Shown: positions 35,544 to 45,313 of the stretch, piece by piece | Position numbering within the stretch: the first letter of the stretch is position 1 | Layout: every line of letters begins with the position of its first letter | NCBI RefSeq assembly: GCF_012927205.1 | Contig: NZ_JABBGC010000002.1 | Location: 1,364,001 to 1,428,000, forward strand | Origin: Chitinophaga fulva | GTDB lineage: Bacteria > Bacteroidota > Bacteroidia > Chitinophagales > Chitinophagaceae | Direction: 5' to 3' | DNA length: 64,000 bases | Program-made: the position numbers and the translations under genes | Notes under the pieces: model-generated | Told to the model about the DNA's origin: nothing | Seen by the model: the letters and a program-made list of their open reading frames with translations, nothing else | The model's database searches: none

Positions 35544-35573
35544 TTGATTGAAAAAAAATATGTGATATTTTTG
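35544..35573 (+). promoter_or_regulatory. Bacteroidota-type promoter for the tail-collar gene cluster
   Basis: TTG at 35544-35546 and TATTTTTG at 35566-35573 (consensus TAnnTTTG) are 19 nt apart, the expected spacing for the primary sigma factor of Bacteroidota. The first tail-collar start codon is 55 nt downstream. Confidence 0.7.
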
Positions 35574-35627
35574 CAGCGGTTTTTCAGACGCGGACCAACA
35601 TATCCCTTTATCTAAATCTACAACACT

Positions 35628-36185
35628 ATGGACGAGGCATTCTTAGGAGAGATTTTCCTTATAGCCTTCAATTATGCTCCTATCGGGTTTGAATTATGCA
35701 ATGGCCAGGAACTTCAGATCGCTGACAATCAGCAATTGTTTTCACTCCTCGGTACCACTTATGGTGGAAATGGCCAAACCACTTTTGCTTTGCCCAATCT
35801 CCAGGGCAGGGTGGTGATGGGCCCTACCAACTATATACCAGGAGAAGCAAGCGGCAGCGCAACCAAAGCACTGACGCCTGCTCACATCAGCAATCACACA
35901 CACGCTATCACCAGCAGTGATGTCCGGATGAAAACCGGCACTACCGCCAATATCCTGTTTCCTACCGCCGCTTATCCTGCGCCTGCCGCTGCCGGTGCTC
36001 CCCGGTATAGCGCCCAGGCGGATGAGAAAATGATGGAGCTGAACGTAAGCGATATGGTAACGCCTCAGGGAGGTGCATTTTTGACAGACGCCAATATTAC
36101 CAGTAATAATCCTGTCGACAACCTGATGCCTTCCCTGTGTATGACCTATGTGATTGCTGTACAGGGCATATATCCTCAATTTTAA
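35628..36185 (+). CDS. Phage tail-collar domain protein 1
   Basis: A 185-residue protein with the tail-collar fold of microcystin-dependent-type proteins: FLGEIFLIAFNYAPIGFELC at the start, then QLFSLLGTTYGGNGQTTFAL and PNLQGRVVMGP, and a C-terminal SLCMTYVIAVQGIYPQF. In phages this domain joins the baseplate or fibre. No signal peptide. First of three tandem homologues (gaps of 19 and 27 nt), followed by a binding protein, a T9SS adhesin and PorP/SprF. No capsid, terminase or lysis genes are near, so this is not a prophage. In Bacteroidota such proteins are common but their role is not established. Confidence 0.9.
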   Translation: MDEAFLGEIFLIAFNYAPIGFELCNGQELQIADNQQLFSLLGTTYGGNGQTTFALPNLQGRVVMGPTNYIPGEASGSATKALTPAHISNHTHAITSSDVRMKTGTTANILFPTAAYPAPAAAGAPRYSAQADEKMMELNVSDMVTPQGGAFLTDANITSNNPVDNLMPSLCMTYVIAVQGIYPQF

Positions 36186-36204
36186 TTAATTATTCCAGCG
36201 ATCT

Positions 36205-36762
36205 ATGCAAAAGAGTTACCAGCAGCAGTTGGCAGATATCATTATGACCGCATTCCCGGGTACCCCTAAAGGGTATATGCAGTGTACCGGTCAACTATTA
36301 TCCATTCAACAGAATAACGCACTTTTCTCGCTATTAGGCACCACATATGGAGGCGATGGTAGGACCACCTTCGGGTTACCGAACCTCCGGGGCAAGGTGC
36401 CCATTGGCACCGGACAGGGAGCGGGTTTACATGCGCGTACACTGGCGATGACTGGCGGAGTAACGGAAGTAACGCTCACCGCCAATAACCTGCCACCGCA
36501 TACCCATACCGTCCAGGATAACCGTCTTTCGTTACCTGCCGGCGACAACAACAATACACACAACCCGGTAGGAACTTATGCCGGTGCCGCAGCAGCGGGC
36601 AACTTGTACAGCAGTACAGCGGGAACAGGTGTTTCCGCTAAGATGCCGGATACACTAAAACTTGATGATGGTAGTCCAGCCACGGCTGTCAATAATATGC
36701 AACCCTACCTGGGGATCCAGTTTTTTATAGCACTGGAAGGCATCTATCCATCACGAAACTAG
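36205..36762 (+). CDS. Phage tail-collar domain protein 2
   Basis: A 185-residue homologue of its neighbours: LADIIMTAFPGTPKGYMQC, NALFSLLGTTYGGDGRTTFG and LPNLRGKVPIGTGQG, with a His-rich LPPHTHTVQDN segment that is typical of the variable tip, and a conserved end FFIALEGIYPSRN. Divergence from copies 1 and 3 is largest in the middle, consistent with a heterotrimer or with different binding tips; that is inference. No export signal is visible, so if it reaches the surface it must do so by an unusual route. Confidence 0.9.
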   Translation: MQKSYQQQLADIIMTAFPGTPKGYMQCTGQLLSIQQNNALFSLLGTTYGGDGRTTFGLPNLRGKVPIGTGQGAGLHARTLAMTGGVTEVTLTANNLPPHTHTVQDNRLSLPAGDNNNTHNPVGTYAGAAAAGNLYSSTAGTGVSAKMPDTLKLDDGSPATAVNNMQPYLGIQFFIALEGIYPSRN

Positions 36763-36789
36763 TGTCCACTCAGCCAATATCAACTATTC

Positions 36790-37335
36790 ATGCCTTATAT
36801 CGGAGAAATAAGATTATTTGCCGGCCAATTTGAGCCCAGGGGTTGGCTCTTTTGCGATGGGAGACTACTGTCCATTGCACAGTTTAGCTCCCTGTATGCC
36901 TTACTGAGTAATATCTATGGCGGCAATGGCACATCAAATTTTGGGTTGCCTGACCTTCAGGGAAGAGCAGCTATTCATGCAGGCTACCTGACGGGCAACA
37001 GTTATGTACCAGGGCAAAAACTTGGTAGCGAGGAAACGATCCTACTGAGCAATCAACTACCTTCCCATGTACACAAAATATCAGGTAGCGTGTATCAACC
37101 CGTACTGGGGGAAAACCCGGGACAGTTGTTATCACCCGACAATGCCAACATGGCCATCACTGCCGGGCAGCAGGTGTACAGCACTTCTAAATTCGGCACC
37201 TTCCGCATGGGGCCATTGAAGACAACCATACAGCTGCAAAACACCGGTAGCGGCCAGGCCTTCGAAAACATGCAGCCTTTTCTTGCATTGAATTATATCA
37301 TCAGTTATCAGGGAGATTTCCCTTCACGTCCCTGA
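36790..37335 (+). CDS. Phage tail-collar domain protein 3
   Basis: A 181-residue third copy: YIGEIRLFAGQFEPRGWLFC, SLYALLSNIYGGNGTSNFGL, PDLQGRAAIHAG, the LPSHVHKISG segment and a conserved end LNYIISYQGDFPSRP. It follows copy 2 by 27 nt and is 11 nt before the binding-protein gene, so the four genes are surely one transcript. Copy 3 keeps the collar glycine pattern but lacks the long alanine-rich insert of copy 2. Confidence 0.9.
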   Translation: MPYIGEIRLFAGQFEPRGWLFCDGRLLSIAQFSSLYALLSNIYGGNGTSNFGLPDLQGRAAIHAGYLTGNSYVPGQKLGSEETILLSNQLPSHVHKISGSVYQPVLGENPGQLLSPDNANMAITAGQQVYSTSKFGTFRMGPLKTTIQLQNTGSGQAFENMQPFLALNYIISYQGDFPSRP

Positions 37336-37346
37336 CCCTGAAAGTA

Positions 37347-38489
37347 ATGATGAAGATAGGAACACTTTTACCCGGATCCACCTTTCACCTGCTGCTGCAA
37401 CACGATTTCCAGGCGGCCATGGCTGCTTATTTCCAATACCGGCAGACCAATACGGCACTGATCAGCAGCAACATAAAATATGGTACTGATGCCAATGTTG
37501 TGCATCAGGAAGCGGAAAAGATGCTGCTGGAAGAAAAGGTGGATATACTCGTGCTGTATGCAGATCAGGCCACACTGAAGCAGACTGCCGATCTCGCCCG
37601 GGCACTCAACAAGCTGATCATACTGGTACATGGCGGCGCTAAATACATGCATAGCTGGGAACCCCATCCGGCAGTGCTGTCACATACACTCAACAGCACT
37701 ATTCACTGCAGGCTGACAGGCATGCATGCTGCCACACAGGCGGCACAGGCAGCTTTTTGCACCTCCTTCTATGATGGCGGGTATTCCCACTGTCATGCTA
37801 TATCGGACGCCTACACGAACAACGGCGGCGAGTTGACCTACAACTATGTCAGCCCGCTCAAAACAGATGCATCCGATACAGCACCATTGCAGGCCTTCCT
37901 GAACGATAATCCGGCAACACGGGCATTGCTGTCACTCTTCAATAGCGATCCGGCTTATCATTTTTTGCAGCAGCTGCAACGGTCAGGCATCAACGATTTA
38001 CAACTGTATGGCAGCCCCATGCTGCTGGATGAGACCTTACCAATGATGCACGGGCCACTGGAGCTGCCTTTCCGGCTTCGTGGGTATGTGCCCTGGGTAT
38101 CTGTACTGGACAGCCCGGCCAATGAATGCTTCAAAACGCAGTTCAGACAGCATAGCGGACGGGAAGCGGGTCTGGCCGCCCTGCACGGCTGGGACACCGG
38201 TATCATCCTGGAACAAATACTCAAAACAGCAGACCAGCACCGCTTTCGCGCCGCAGAGATATTGGAGATGATGAAAGAAGTACAGCTGGAGAGCCCGCGC
38301 GGTGCCCTGCATATGGACGCAGCCACCCATCACATGCTGGGCCCCTCCTGGCTGGTGCAAATGAACAGCGCGTTTCAACCGGAAATACTTGGAGGCGTGG
38401 ACAACACCACGCACACCTGGCAGGAAATAGTGAACACGAAACTGGAGGGACCGTCTTCCGGCTGGATCAACACCTATCTCTGCGCCTGA
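37347..38489 (+). CDS. Type-1 periplasmic-binding-protein-fold protein, no signal peptide
   Basis: A 380-residue protein resembling amino-acid ABC transporter binding proteins (Leu/Ile/Val type): KIGTLLPGSTFHLLL at the start, a DILVLYADQATLKQTADLAR segment, and a C-terminal GWDTGIILEQILKTA helix. It lacks a signal peptide or lipobox, so it either stays in the cytoplasm or leaves by another route. No ABC permease or ATPase is present. Embedded between tail-collar genes and a giant T9SS adhesin, it may be a sensing or scaffold part of the same system, which is inference. The frame starts at 37347 with MMKIG. Confidence 0.82.
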   Translation: MMKIGTLLPGSTFHLLLQHDFQAAMAAYFQYRQTNTALISSNIKYGTDANVVHQEAEKMLLEEKVDILVLYADQATLKQTADLARALNKLIILVHGGAKYMHSWEPHPAVLSHTLNSTIHCRLTGMHAATQAAQAAFCTSFYDGGYSHCHAISDAYTNNGGELTYNYVSPLKTDASDTAPLQAFLNDNPATRALLSLFNSDPAYHFLQQLQRSGINDLQLYGSPMLLDETLPMMHGPLELPFRLRGYVPWVSVLDSPANECFKTQFRQHSGREAGLAALHGWDTGIILEQILKTADQHRFRAAEILEMMKEVQLESPRGALHMDAATHHMLGPSWLVQMNSAFQPEILGGVDNTTHTWQEIVNTKLEGPSSGWINTYLCA

Positions 38490-38578
38490 TAGCAGCGCAG
38501 CCTAATCGCCAAAATGTTTTACATCCTGCGACACTGGATGCACAACGATATATTTCTTATACCTAAGAGTTCCCCTCT

Positions 38579-41500
38579 ATGAAGTTAATTTTACTCCGGA
38601 CAGTAATCTTTATACTATTACTAACTGGTATAGCCCCTGTTACGCAGGCTCAGTTGAGCCCCGGCGACCTGCTGTTTACCGGCGTCAATACTTTTGACGA
38701 TGATACAGACGGCAACACACAAGACGACGCTTTTTCGTTTGTCATGCTGCGCGACTGTCCGGCCAATACAACGATCTACTTCACAGATCTTGGGTGGACA
38801 GGCAGCGACTTTCAGTCGCTATACTGTGGCACCGGCTCCCAGACAGACGGTATCATTGTGTGGAACTCCGGTAATGATGTAATCAAAGCGGGACAACCTG
38901 TTGTGATCACCTGCAAATACAAGCCCCACGCCACTATCGGCACGGCGACCGGTACGGCGGCTACCAGGGCATCTGCCAATAAAGAATATATCAGCCTCGG
39001 GCTGGCCGGCGACCAGCTGTTTGCCTTCACCGGCGGCGCCCCCTTCATTACTGTCCTGGCAGGCCTGAACATCAACCGGTCCACCTGGGAAACATCCCTG
39101 GACCCCTGTGAGTTCACCTCTTCCAAATCTATGCTACCAGGCAGTCTGACCGCCGCGCAGGTTCCCAATATCACTGCTGTCAACGGCCGCTACAACTGTA
39201 ATGTGGCCATCGCCAGTTCCACAGCAAAACTCCAGGCATTGTTACTGAACACGGCCAACTGGGCCATGGACAATACCATGACTGCACCCGCCCCCACCGC
39301 ATTTGATCTGATAAAAACACCGCCCTGTAACCTGTCCATCGTAAAAGCCGGTTTTGCCGGTATTTTATTCGTCAACAACCAGGCAGCTGTTCCCGGAGAC
39401 GGCAGCAGCTGGGGCTCTCCCCTGCCAGAGCTGCGTGATGCACTGAATGCAGCGACAGACCCGGCTAATGGCATCCGTCAGATATGGGTAGCCAAAGGCA
39501 CCTACAAACCCAGCACCACAGATCCCAATCAGTCTTTTGTACTGGTTCCCAACATACCAGTGTACGGCGGATTTGCGGGTGTAGAAGGTACGCCCGGCTC
39601 CCGCAATATTGGCGCCAACCCGGTTATCCTCAGCGGAGACATTGACAACGATGACATACTCACCAATGGTATTGCACTCACTTCTTCCAATATTAATGGC
39701 AACAACAGTTACCATGTGGTGACCAGCAATGGTGGCAATGTTACGCTCGATGGCGTGATCGTCACCGGCGGAAAAACCATCGCCTCGTTAAGTAATCCTC
39801 ATGGCGCAGGTTTCTACACAGGCGCTTCCGGCAATGTAACCATCAAGAATACACGCTTTTATGGCAATAAAGGCGCCGGCGCCGGCGGCGCAGCCTATTT
39901 CCCCGCGACCGCAACAGCAACAATCTCCAACAGCAGCTTTTATGGTAATGAGGCGCTTACCAACGAGGCAGCCATCACGGCATACAACAACCTTACCATC
40001 ACCAACGTTACTGTTGCCGGTAACATTTCCATTGGCATCCGGCAGAGCGGTGGCCAGCTTAATGCCTATAACAGTATTGTTACGAACAATACGGCTGTAG
40101 ACGTATTTCCAAGCGGAGGCACTACCAACTACAGCTATAGTGTCATCAGTAGTATGTACTATGTCAACAGCACTCCTTCACAACCAGTTTCCGATATAGG
40201 TTTCACTAACCTGGCCACCGGCGATCTCACCCTGAAGGTAACCAGTCAGGCCATCAATCGTGGCGACCCGCAGACTAACGACATCAGCTATCCGCTGCAG
40301 GTAGACTTTAGAGATCTCGCTGGTCAAATCCGCATCAAAAACACCGCCATCGATGCAGGCGCTTTTGAATATCAGTCCCAGACACAGAACCTGATGTTCT
40401 TTCCGATGATGTCCGTTACCTACGGCGACAACGACGTCACCCCAACTACCACTACCACCGGCGACGGCGGTATCACGTATACATCCGATAACGCCGCAGT
40501 AGCTACCATTGTGGCCGGCAAGATCAGGAATAAAGGCGCAGGTACCGCACGGATCACGGCTTCAGCCTCCGCCACCAACGGCTATGATGCTAACAGTATC
40601 AGCCAGACGTTTACGGTGAAACAAAAGGTAATCACCCTTACAGCAGATCCCAAAACACGCCCGTACGGCACTCCTAATCCGACATTTACCGGCACTTACA
40701 GTGGTTTTGTCTACAATGAAGATGCTTCGGTAATCCGCGGCACGCCGGGATATATGACCATGGCCACCAGCACCAGTCCGGCGGGTACCTACTCCATCAA
40801 TCCCATGGTAGCCACGTTGCTCAGCGCCGATAACTACAGCTTTGCCGGCGCTCCCGGGACATTGACGATCACGCAGATTGCACAAACGATCAATTTCACC
40901 GTCCCGGCTGAAGTACCTTATGGCACTCCTGTAATGCTGACAAAACAAACAGACGGCGGCCTTGATATCTTCTATACTGTCACCGGACCGGCGACCGTTA
41001 GCGGCAACGTGATCACGCTCACCGGCCTTGGCACCGTAACTGTAAAAGCCGAACAGTTCGGCGATGTTAATCACACCGCCGCCACACCGGTAACGCAGTC
41101 ATTCACCGTAACAAAAGCGATGCTGACCGTGACGGCGAATGATAAAGCCCGGGGCTACAAACAAGCCAATCCGGCACCGGACTATACTATCACCGGATTT
41201 ATGAATGGTGAAAACGCGACGGTTGTCAGCGGAACACCGAATATGCTCATCGGCGCTGATGTCAACAGCGACGCAGGCACCTACCCTATCACCATCACGA
41301 AGGGTAGTCTGACCGCTACCAACTATGATTTCACTGTTGTTCCCGGTACACTCACCGTTAACAAGCTGCCACAAACCATCACCTTCGCGGCATTGACAAA
41401 CAAAATATACGGCGACGGGCCTGTTACGCTCAATGCCACCAGTGATGCAGGTCTTCCGGTAAGCTACACAGTAGCCGGTCCAGCCTCTCTTAGCGGCAAT

Positions 41501-44500
41501 GTACTGACCATCACCGGCGCAGGTCCTATAACGGTCACGGCTACACAGGGAGGAGACGTTAACTACGACGCGGCAAACGCTGTCCCCAACGCCTTCTCCG
41601 TAGCAAAAGCCCTCCTGCAACTTACAGCTGACAATAAATCAAGAGAATATGGCCAGACCAATCCTGCGCTGACCTATACTTATAACGGTTTTGTAAACGG
41701 TGAAGATGATGCTGTATTAACCGGCACTGTCAACCTGTCCACCACCGCTGTTCTTAGCAGTTTGCCAGGTACCTATCCTATCGGGTTCAGTGCTGTCACC
41801 AGTTCGCCTAATTACATCATCACACCGACTGGCGGCACACTCACAGTAATCACGGCGCAGCAAACCATCACGTTCCCTGCTATCACAGATAAAACGTATG
41901 GTGACGCAGCCTTTACACTTGCTGCCACCACCAGCAGCAACCTGCCTGTCACTTATTCCGGCAGCGGGCCAGTCACCATCAGCGGCAATACCGTGACCAT
42001 TACCGGCGCCGGCACCGTGACCATCACCGCTAAACAGGCCGGTGACGGCAATTATGATCCGGCACAACAGGTAACGCAAACTTTCCAAATCAACAAAGCG
42101 GTGCTTACCGTTACTGCGGTCAACAAAACGAAGACGTACAAACAAGTTAATCCTACCCTGGATTATAGCTTCAGCGGCTTTAAGAATGGGGACAATGCTT
42201 CCGCCTACAGCGGAATACCGGATATCAGCACGACCGCCACAGTGTCCAGCGATGCAGGCACCTACCCCATCACTATTACCAGGGGGAACCTGGGAGCCGT
42301 TAATTATGATTTTAGTTTTGTGGATGGTACACTCACCATCAATAAAGCATCGCAAAACATTACCTTCGCGGCCCTTGCCAACAAAACCTATGGCGATGCC
42401 TCCATCACCCTGAACGCCAACAGTGATGCCGGTCTTCCGGTAAGTTATACTGTGAGCGGGCCCGCCAGCATCAACGGCAACGTACTCAGTATCACCGGCG
42501 CAGGCACTGTGACCGTAACGGCAGACCAGGCAGGAGACGTCAACTACAACGCAGCTACTCCCGTTAGCCAAAGTTTCAATGTAGCTAAAGCCAATCTGAC
42601 CATCAAAGCGGACAACAAATCAAGGGAATACTACCAGAACAATCCGCCGCTGACCTATAGCTACAGCGGGTTTGTAAATGGTGACGATGCTTCCGTGGTT
42701 ACCGGCACGATCACCCCTACCACACCAGCTGATCTCTTCAGCCTGCCTGGTGGTTATCCCATCATGCCCAACATCGCCGCATCTGCGTCAAACTACCTTA
42801 TACTGCCGGCAAATGGCACGTTGACGATTACCACAGCGCAGCAGTCCATCACCTTCCCCGCTATCAGCGGCAAGACGTATGGTGACGCCGCCTTTACACT
42901 CAACGCCACCACCACCAGCAGTCTGCCGGTAACCTATTCCGTTATCAGCGGACCCGCTACCATCAGCGGCACTACCGTGACCATTACCGGTAGCGGTGAT
43001 GTGACCATCGGCGCCGACCAGGCAGGCAACAGCAACTATAACCCGGCCACGCAGGCTACGCAGACCTTCCGGGTAAACAAAGCCACGCTTACTGTCACCG
43101 CTAACAATAAAACAAAAGCGTACAAACAACCTAATCCGTTAATGGATTACACCTTTACCGGATTTGTGGGCACAGACAATTCCAATGTTATTAACGGTGC
43201 GGCTATGACCAGCACAACGGCGGACGTCAACAGTCCAACCGGTGCTTATCCCATCAATGTAAGCCTGGGCAATCTTAGCGCCAACAATTACGACTTCCGG
43301 TTCACAGCCGGTACGCTGACAGTCACCCCAACCGGCCAGCAGATTACTTTTGCCGCTATCCCGAATAAACAGTACGGTGATGCAGCATTTGCCCTCAACG
43401 CTTCTTCCGATGCCGGTTTACCCGTTACCTTCACGGTAACCGGCGGCCCGGCTACCATCAACGGCAGCACGCTGACCATCACTGGTACTGGTATGGTAAC
43501 GGTAACGGCTACACAAACCGGAGATGCTAACTATAACGCTGCTACGCCGGTGAGCCAAAGTTTCAATGTAACAAAGGCACCGTTACAGGTAAAGGCAGAT
43601 GACAAACAACGCGCCTTTGGCGCTGCTAATCCGTTGCTGACATACACCATCACCGGCTTTGTGTACAGTGATAACAGCGGTGTTGTTACCGGCTCACCAG
43701 TATTGAGCACCACCGCCAACGCCGCCAGCAGCGCCGGTACTTATCCGATCCGGGTTACTGCCGGTACATTAAGCGCCACTAACTATACCTTTACGCTGAC
43801 AGATGGCACGTTGACCGTAGGCCCGGCAGACCAGTCCATCTCCTTCCCTGTCATCAGCGATAAAACTTATGGCGACGCTGCCTTTACGCTCAACGCTACC
43901 GCCAGCAGCACATTGCCGGTAAGTTATACCGTTGTCAGCGGGCCGGCTACTATCAGTGGTAATACCGTCACCCTCACCGGCGCCGGCGTTGTCACCGTCG
44001 CGGTTAACCAGGCAGGCAACAACGAATTCAAACCGGCACCGCAGGCCACCCGGACCTTCAACGTGGCCAAAGCTGCGCTGACCGTTACCGCGAAGAACGA
44101 CACCCGTACCTATAACGGCACCGCCTATACCGGTGGTAACGACGTAGACTACACGGGATTTGTGAACGGCGACAACACCGGCAGATTAACCGGCACAGTG
44201 ACTTACAGCGGCAACGCACAGGGAGCCGTGGACGCAGGTGCTTATAGCATCACGCCGGCAGGCCTTAACAGCAACGATTATACGCTGACCTACGTAAATG
44301 GTACCCTTACCATCACGAAGGCATCACAACAGATCACCTTTACTGCACCGGCCAACAAAAACCAGGGCGATGCTCCGTTCACACTCACGGCAACATCCAC
44401 TTCCGGTTTACCTGTCAGCTTCAGCAGCAACAATACACCGGTGATTGCCGTAACGGGCAATACCGCCAGTGTAGGCAATGCAGGCACCGTTGTTATCACC

Positions 44501-45313
44501 GCCTCACAGGCCGGTAACAATAACTACGAACCTGCTACGGCCGTTACACAAACCATCGTGGTAACCGCCTACCAGCCGCCGGTGATCAGCGCCCAGGGCA
44601 ACATCGTTTTCTGCCAGGGCGGCAGCGTAACGTTACAGTCCACGGTGGCGCCGGTGTACGAATGGTACCGCAACAATACGCTGATTGCAGGAGCAGGCAA
44701 CCGTACCCTCACCGTCAGCGAAAGCGGCAGCTATACCGTAAAAGCCATCTACCCTGACAACTCCGGTCTAATGTCCACAGCGATGACCGTTACCGTGAAC
44801 CCATTACCCACCGGCGACCTGCAGGTGAATGGCAATACCACCATCAGCAAAGGAGAACGCGTAACGCTTGTGGCATCCGGTGGCACCAGCTACAGCTGGG
44901 AACCGGCAACAGGCCTGAGCGACGCCACCGCAGCAGCACCGGTTGCACGGCCGGCCGCTACGACTACCTACCGGGTCACCATTATGAACGCGGCAGGCTG
45001 TAGCGTCAGCAAAGACGTTACCATCAACGTAAAAGAAGATTATAAGCTGGAGCCCAATAACATCCTGACACCTAACGGCGACGGTATCAATGACGTGTGG
45101 GTCGTGAAGAACATCGACATGTACCCGCAGAACGAAGTGAAGATTTTTGACCGTACCGGTCGCCTAATCTACCGTCAGCGTGGCTATACGAACAACTGGA
45201 AAGGTACCGTCAACGGTCAGCCCCTGGCGGAAGGCACCTATTACTTTATCATCGAGCTGGGTGATAACAAACCATTATTCAAAGGATTCATCACCATCGT
45301 ACATGAGAACTAA
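38579..45313 (+). CDS. Giant repeat adhesin with beta-helix, MBG-type repeats and T9SS type B sorting domain
   Basis: A 2244-residue surface protein. Signal peptide ends at TQA near residue 24. Residues 25-255 form a domain with paired Cys (LRDC, LYCGTG, TCKYK). Residues 260-600 look like a right-handed beta-helix (FVNNQAAVPGDGSSWGSPL, ending NTAIDAGAFEYQ). Residues 605-1995 are nine beta-sandwich repeats with YGD motifs alternating with eight MBG-like repeats (TVTANDKARGYKQANP pattern). A PKD/Ig-like pair follows, and the last 90 residues carry the gliding-motility-type C-terminal domain (LTPNGDGINDVW), the T9SS type B signal. It should be exported by T9SS and act in adhesion. It overlaps the PorP/SprF gene by 11 nt. 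Confidence 0.95.
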   Translation: MKLILLRTVIFILLLTGIAPVTQAQLSPGDLLFTGVNTFDDDTDGNTQDDAFSFVMLRDCPANTTIYFTDLGWTGSDFQSLYCGTGSQTDGIIVWNSGNDVIKAGQPVVITCKYKPHATIGTATGTAATRASANKEYISLGLAGDQLFAFTGGAPFITVLAGLNINRSTWETSLDPCEFTSSKSMLPGSLTAAQVPNITAVNGRYNCNVAIASSTAKLQALLLNTANWAMDNTMTAPAPTAFDLIKTPPCNLSIVKAGFAGILFVNNQAAVPGDGSSWGSPLPELRDALNAATDPANGIRQIWVAKGTYKPSTTDPNQSFVLVPNIPVYGGFAGVEGTPGSRNIGANPVILSGDIDNDDILTNGIALTSSNINGNNSYHVVTSNGGNVTLDGVIVTGGKTIASLSNPHGAGFYTGASGNVTIKNTRFYGNKGAGAGGAAYFPATATATISNSSFYGNEALTNEAAITAYNNLTITNVTVAGNISIGIRQSGGQLNAYNSIVTNNTAVDVFPSGGTTNYSYSVISSMYYVNSTPSQPVSDIGFTNLATGDLTLKVTSQAINRGDPQTNDISYPLQVDFRDLAGQIRIKNTAIDAGAFEYQSQTQNLMFFPMMSVTYGDNDVTPTTTTTGDGGITYTSDNAAVATIVAGKIRNKGAGTARITASASATNGYDANSISQTFTVKQKVITLTADPKTRPYGTPNPTFTGTYSGFVYNEDASVIRGTPGYMTMATSTSPAGTYSINPMVATLLSADNYSFAGAPGTLTITQIAQTINFTVPAEVPYGTPVMLTKQTDGGLDIFYTVTGPATVSGNVITLTGLGTVTVKAEQFGDVNHTAATPVTQSFTVTKAMLTVTANDKARGYKQANPAPDYTITGFMNGENATVVSGTPNMLIGADVNSDAGTYPITITKGSLTATNYDFTVVPGTLTVNKLPQTITFAALTNKIYGDGPVTLNATSDAGLPVSYTVAGPASLSGNVLTITGAGPITVTATQGGDVNYDAANAVPNAFSVAKALLQLTADNKSREYGQTNPALTYTYNGFVNGEDDAVLTGTVNLSTTAVLSSLPGTYPIGFSAVTSSPNYIITPTGGTLTVITAQQTITFPAITDKTYGDAAFTLAATTSSNLPVTYSGSGPVTISGNTVTITGAGTVTITAKQAGDGNYDPAQQVTQTFQINKAVLTVTAVNKTKTYKQVNPTLDYSFSGFKNGDNASAYSGIPDISTTATVSSDAGTYPITITRGNLGAVNYDFSFVDGTLTINKASQNITFAALANKTYGDASITLNANSDAGLPVSYTVSGPASINGNVLSITGAGTVTVTADQAGDVNYNAATPVSQSFNVAKANLTIKADNKSREYYQNNPPLTYSYSGFVNGDDASVVTGTITPTTPADLFSLPGGYPIMPNIAASASNYLILPANGTLTITTAQQSITFPAISGKTYGDAAFTLNATTTSSLPVTYSVISGPATISGTTVTITGSGDVTIGADQAGNSNYNPATQATQTFRVNKATLTVTANNKTKAYKQPNPLMDYTFTGFVGTDNSNVINGAAMTSTTADVNSPTGAYPINVSLGNLSANNYDFRFTAGTLTVTPTGQQITFAAIPNKQYGDAAFALNASSDAGLPVTFTVTGGPATINGSTLTITGTGMVTVTATQTGDANYNAATPVSQSFNVTKAPLQVKADDKQRAFGAANPLLTYTITGFVYSDNSGVVTGSPVLSTTANAASSAGTYPIRVTAGTLSATNYTFTLTDGTLTVGPADQSISFPVISDKTYGDAAFTLNATASSTLPVSYTVVSGPATISGNTVTLTGAGVVTVAVNQAGNNEFKPAPQATRTFNVAKAALTVTAKNDTRTYNGTAYTGGNDVDYTGFVNGDNTGRLTGTVTYSGNAQGAVDAGAYSITPAGLNSNDYTLTYVNGTLTITKASQQITFTAPANKNQGDAPFTLTATSTSGLPVSFSSNNTPVIAVTGNTASVGNAGTVVITASQAGNNNYEPATAVTQTIVVTAYQPPVISAQGNIVFCQGGSVTLQSTVAPVYEWYRNNTLIAGAGNRTLTVSESGSYTVKAIYPDNSGLMSTAMTVTVNPLPTGDLQVNGNTTISKGERVTLVASGGTSYSWEPATGLSDATAAAPVARPAATTTYRVTIMNAAGCSVSKDVTINVKEDYKLEPNNILTPNGDGINDVWVVKNIDMYPQNEVKIFDRTGRLIYRQRGYTNNWKGTVNGQPLAEGTYYFIIELGDNKPLFKGFITIVHEN
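41117..44070 (+). repeat. Three higher-order repeats of about 983 bp inside the adhesin gene
   Basis: Each unit has four protein domains in the same order, marked by the starts KQ-type, FAAL/NK-type, SREY-type and FPAI-type. Units begin near 41117, 42098 and 43081, and the next KQ-like domain begins near 44071; spacing is 981, 983 and 990 bp. This implies duplication of four-domain blocks rather than of single domains. Confidence 0.75.

Noticed and set aside
35628..38489. Prophage or tailocin remnant
   Set aside because: Only tail-collar domains are present; no capsid, sheath, tube, terminase, integrase or lysis genes occur, and a T9SS adhesin follows.
40562..42571. Several minus-strand open frames across the adhesin repeats
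   Set aside because: They repeat with the adhesin periodicity and are shadows of the Thr/Gly-rich coding strand.
45180..45302. Upstream extension of the PorP/SprF gene
   Set aside because: It reads through the adhesin 3' end in another frame, and the signal peptide starts at 45303.
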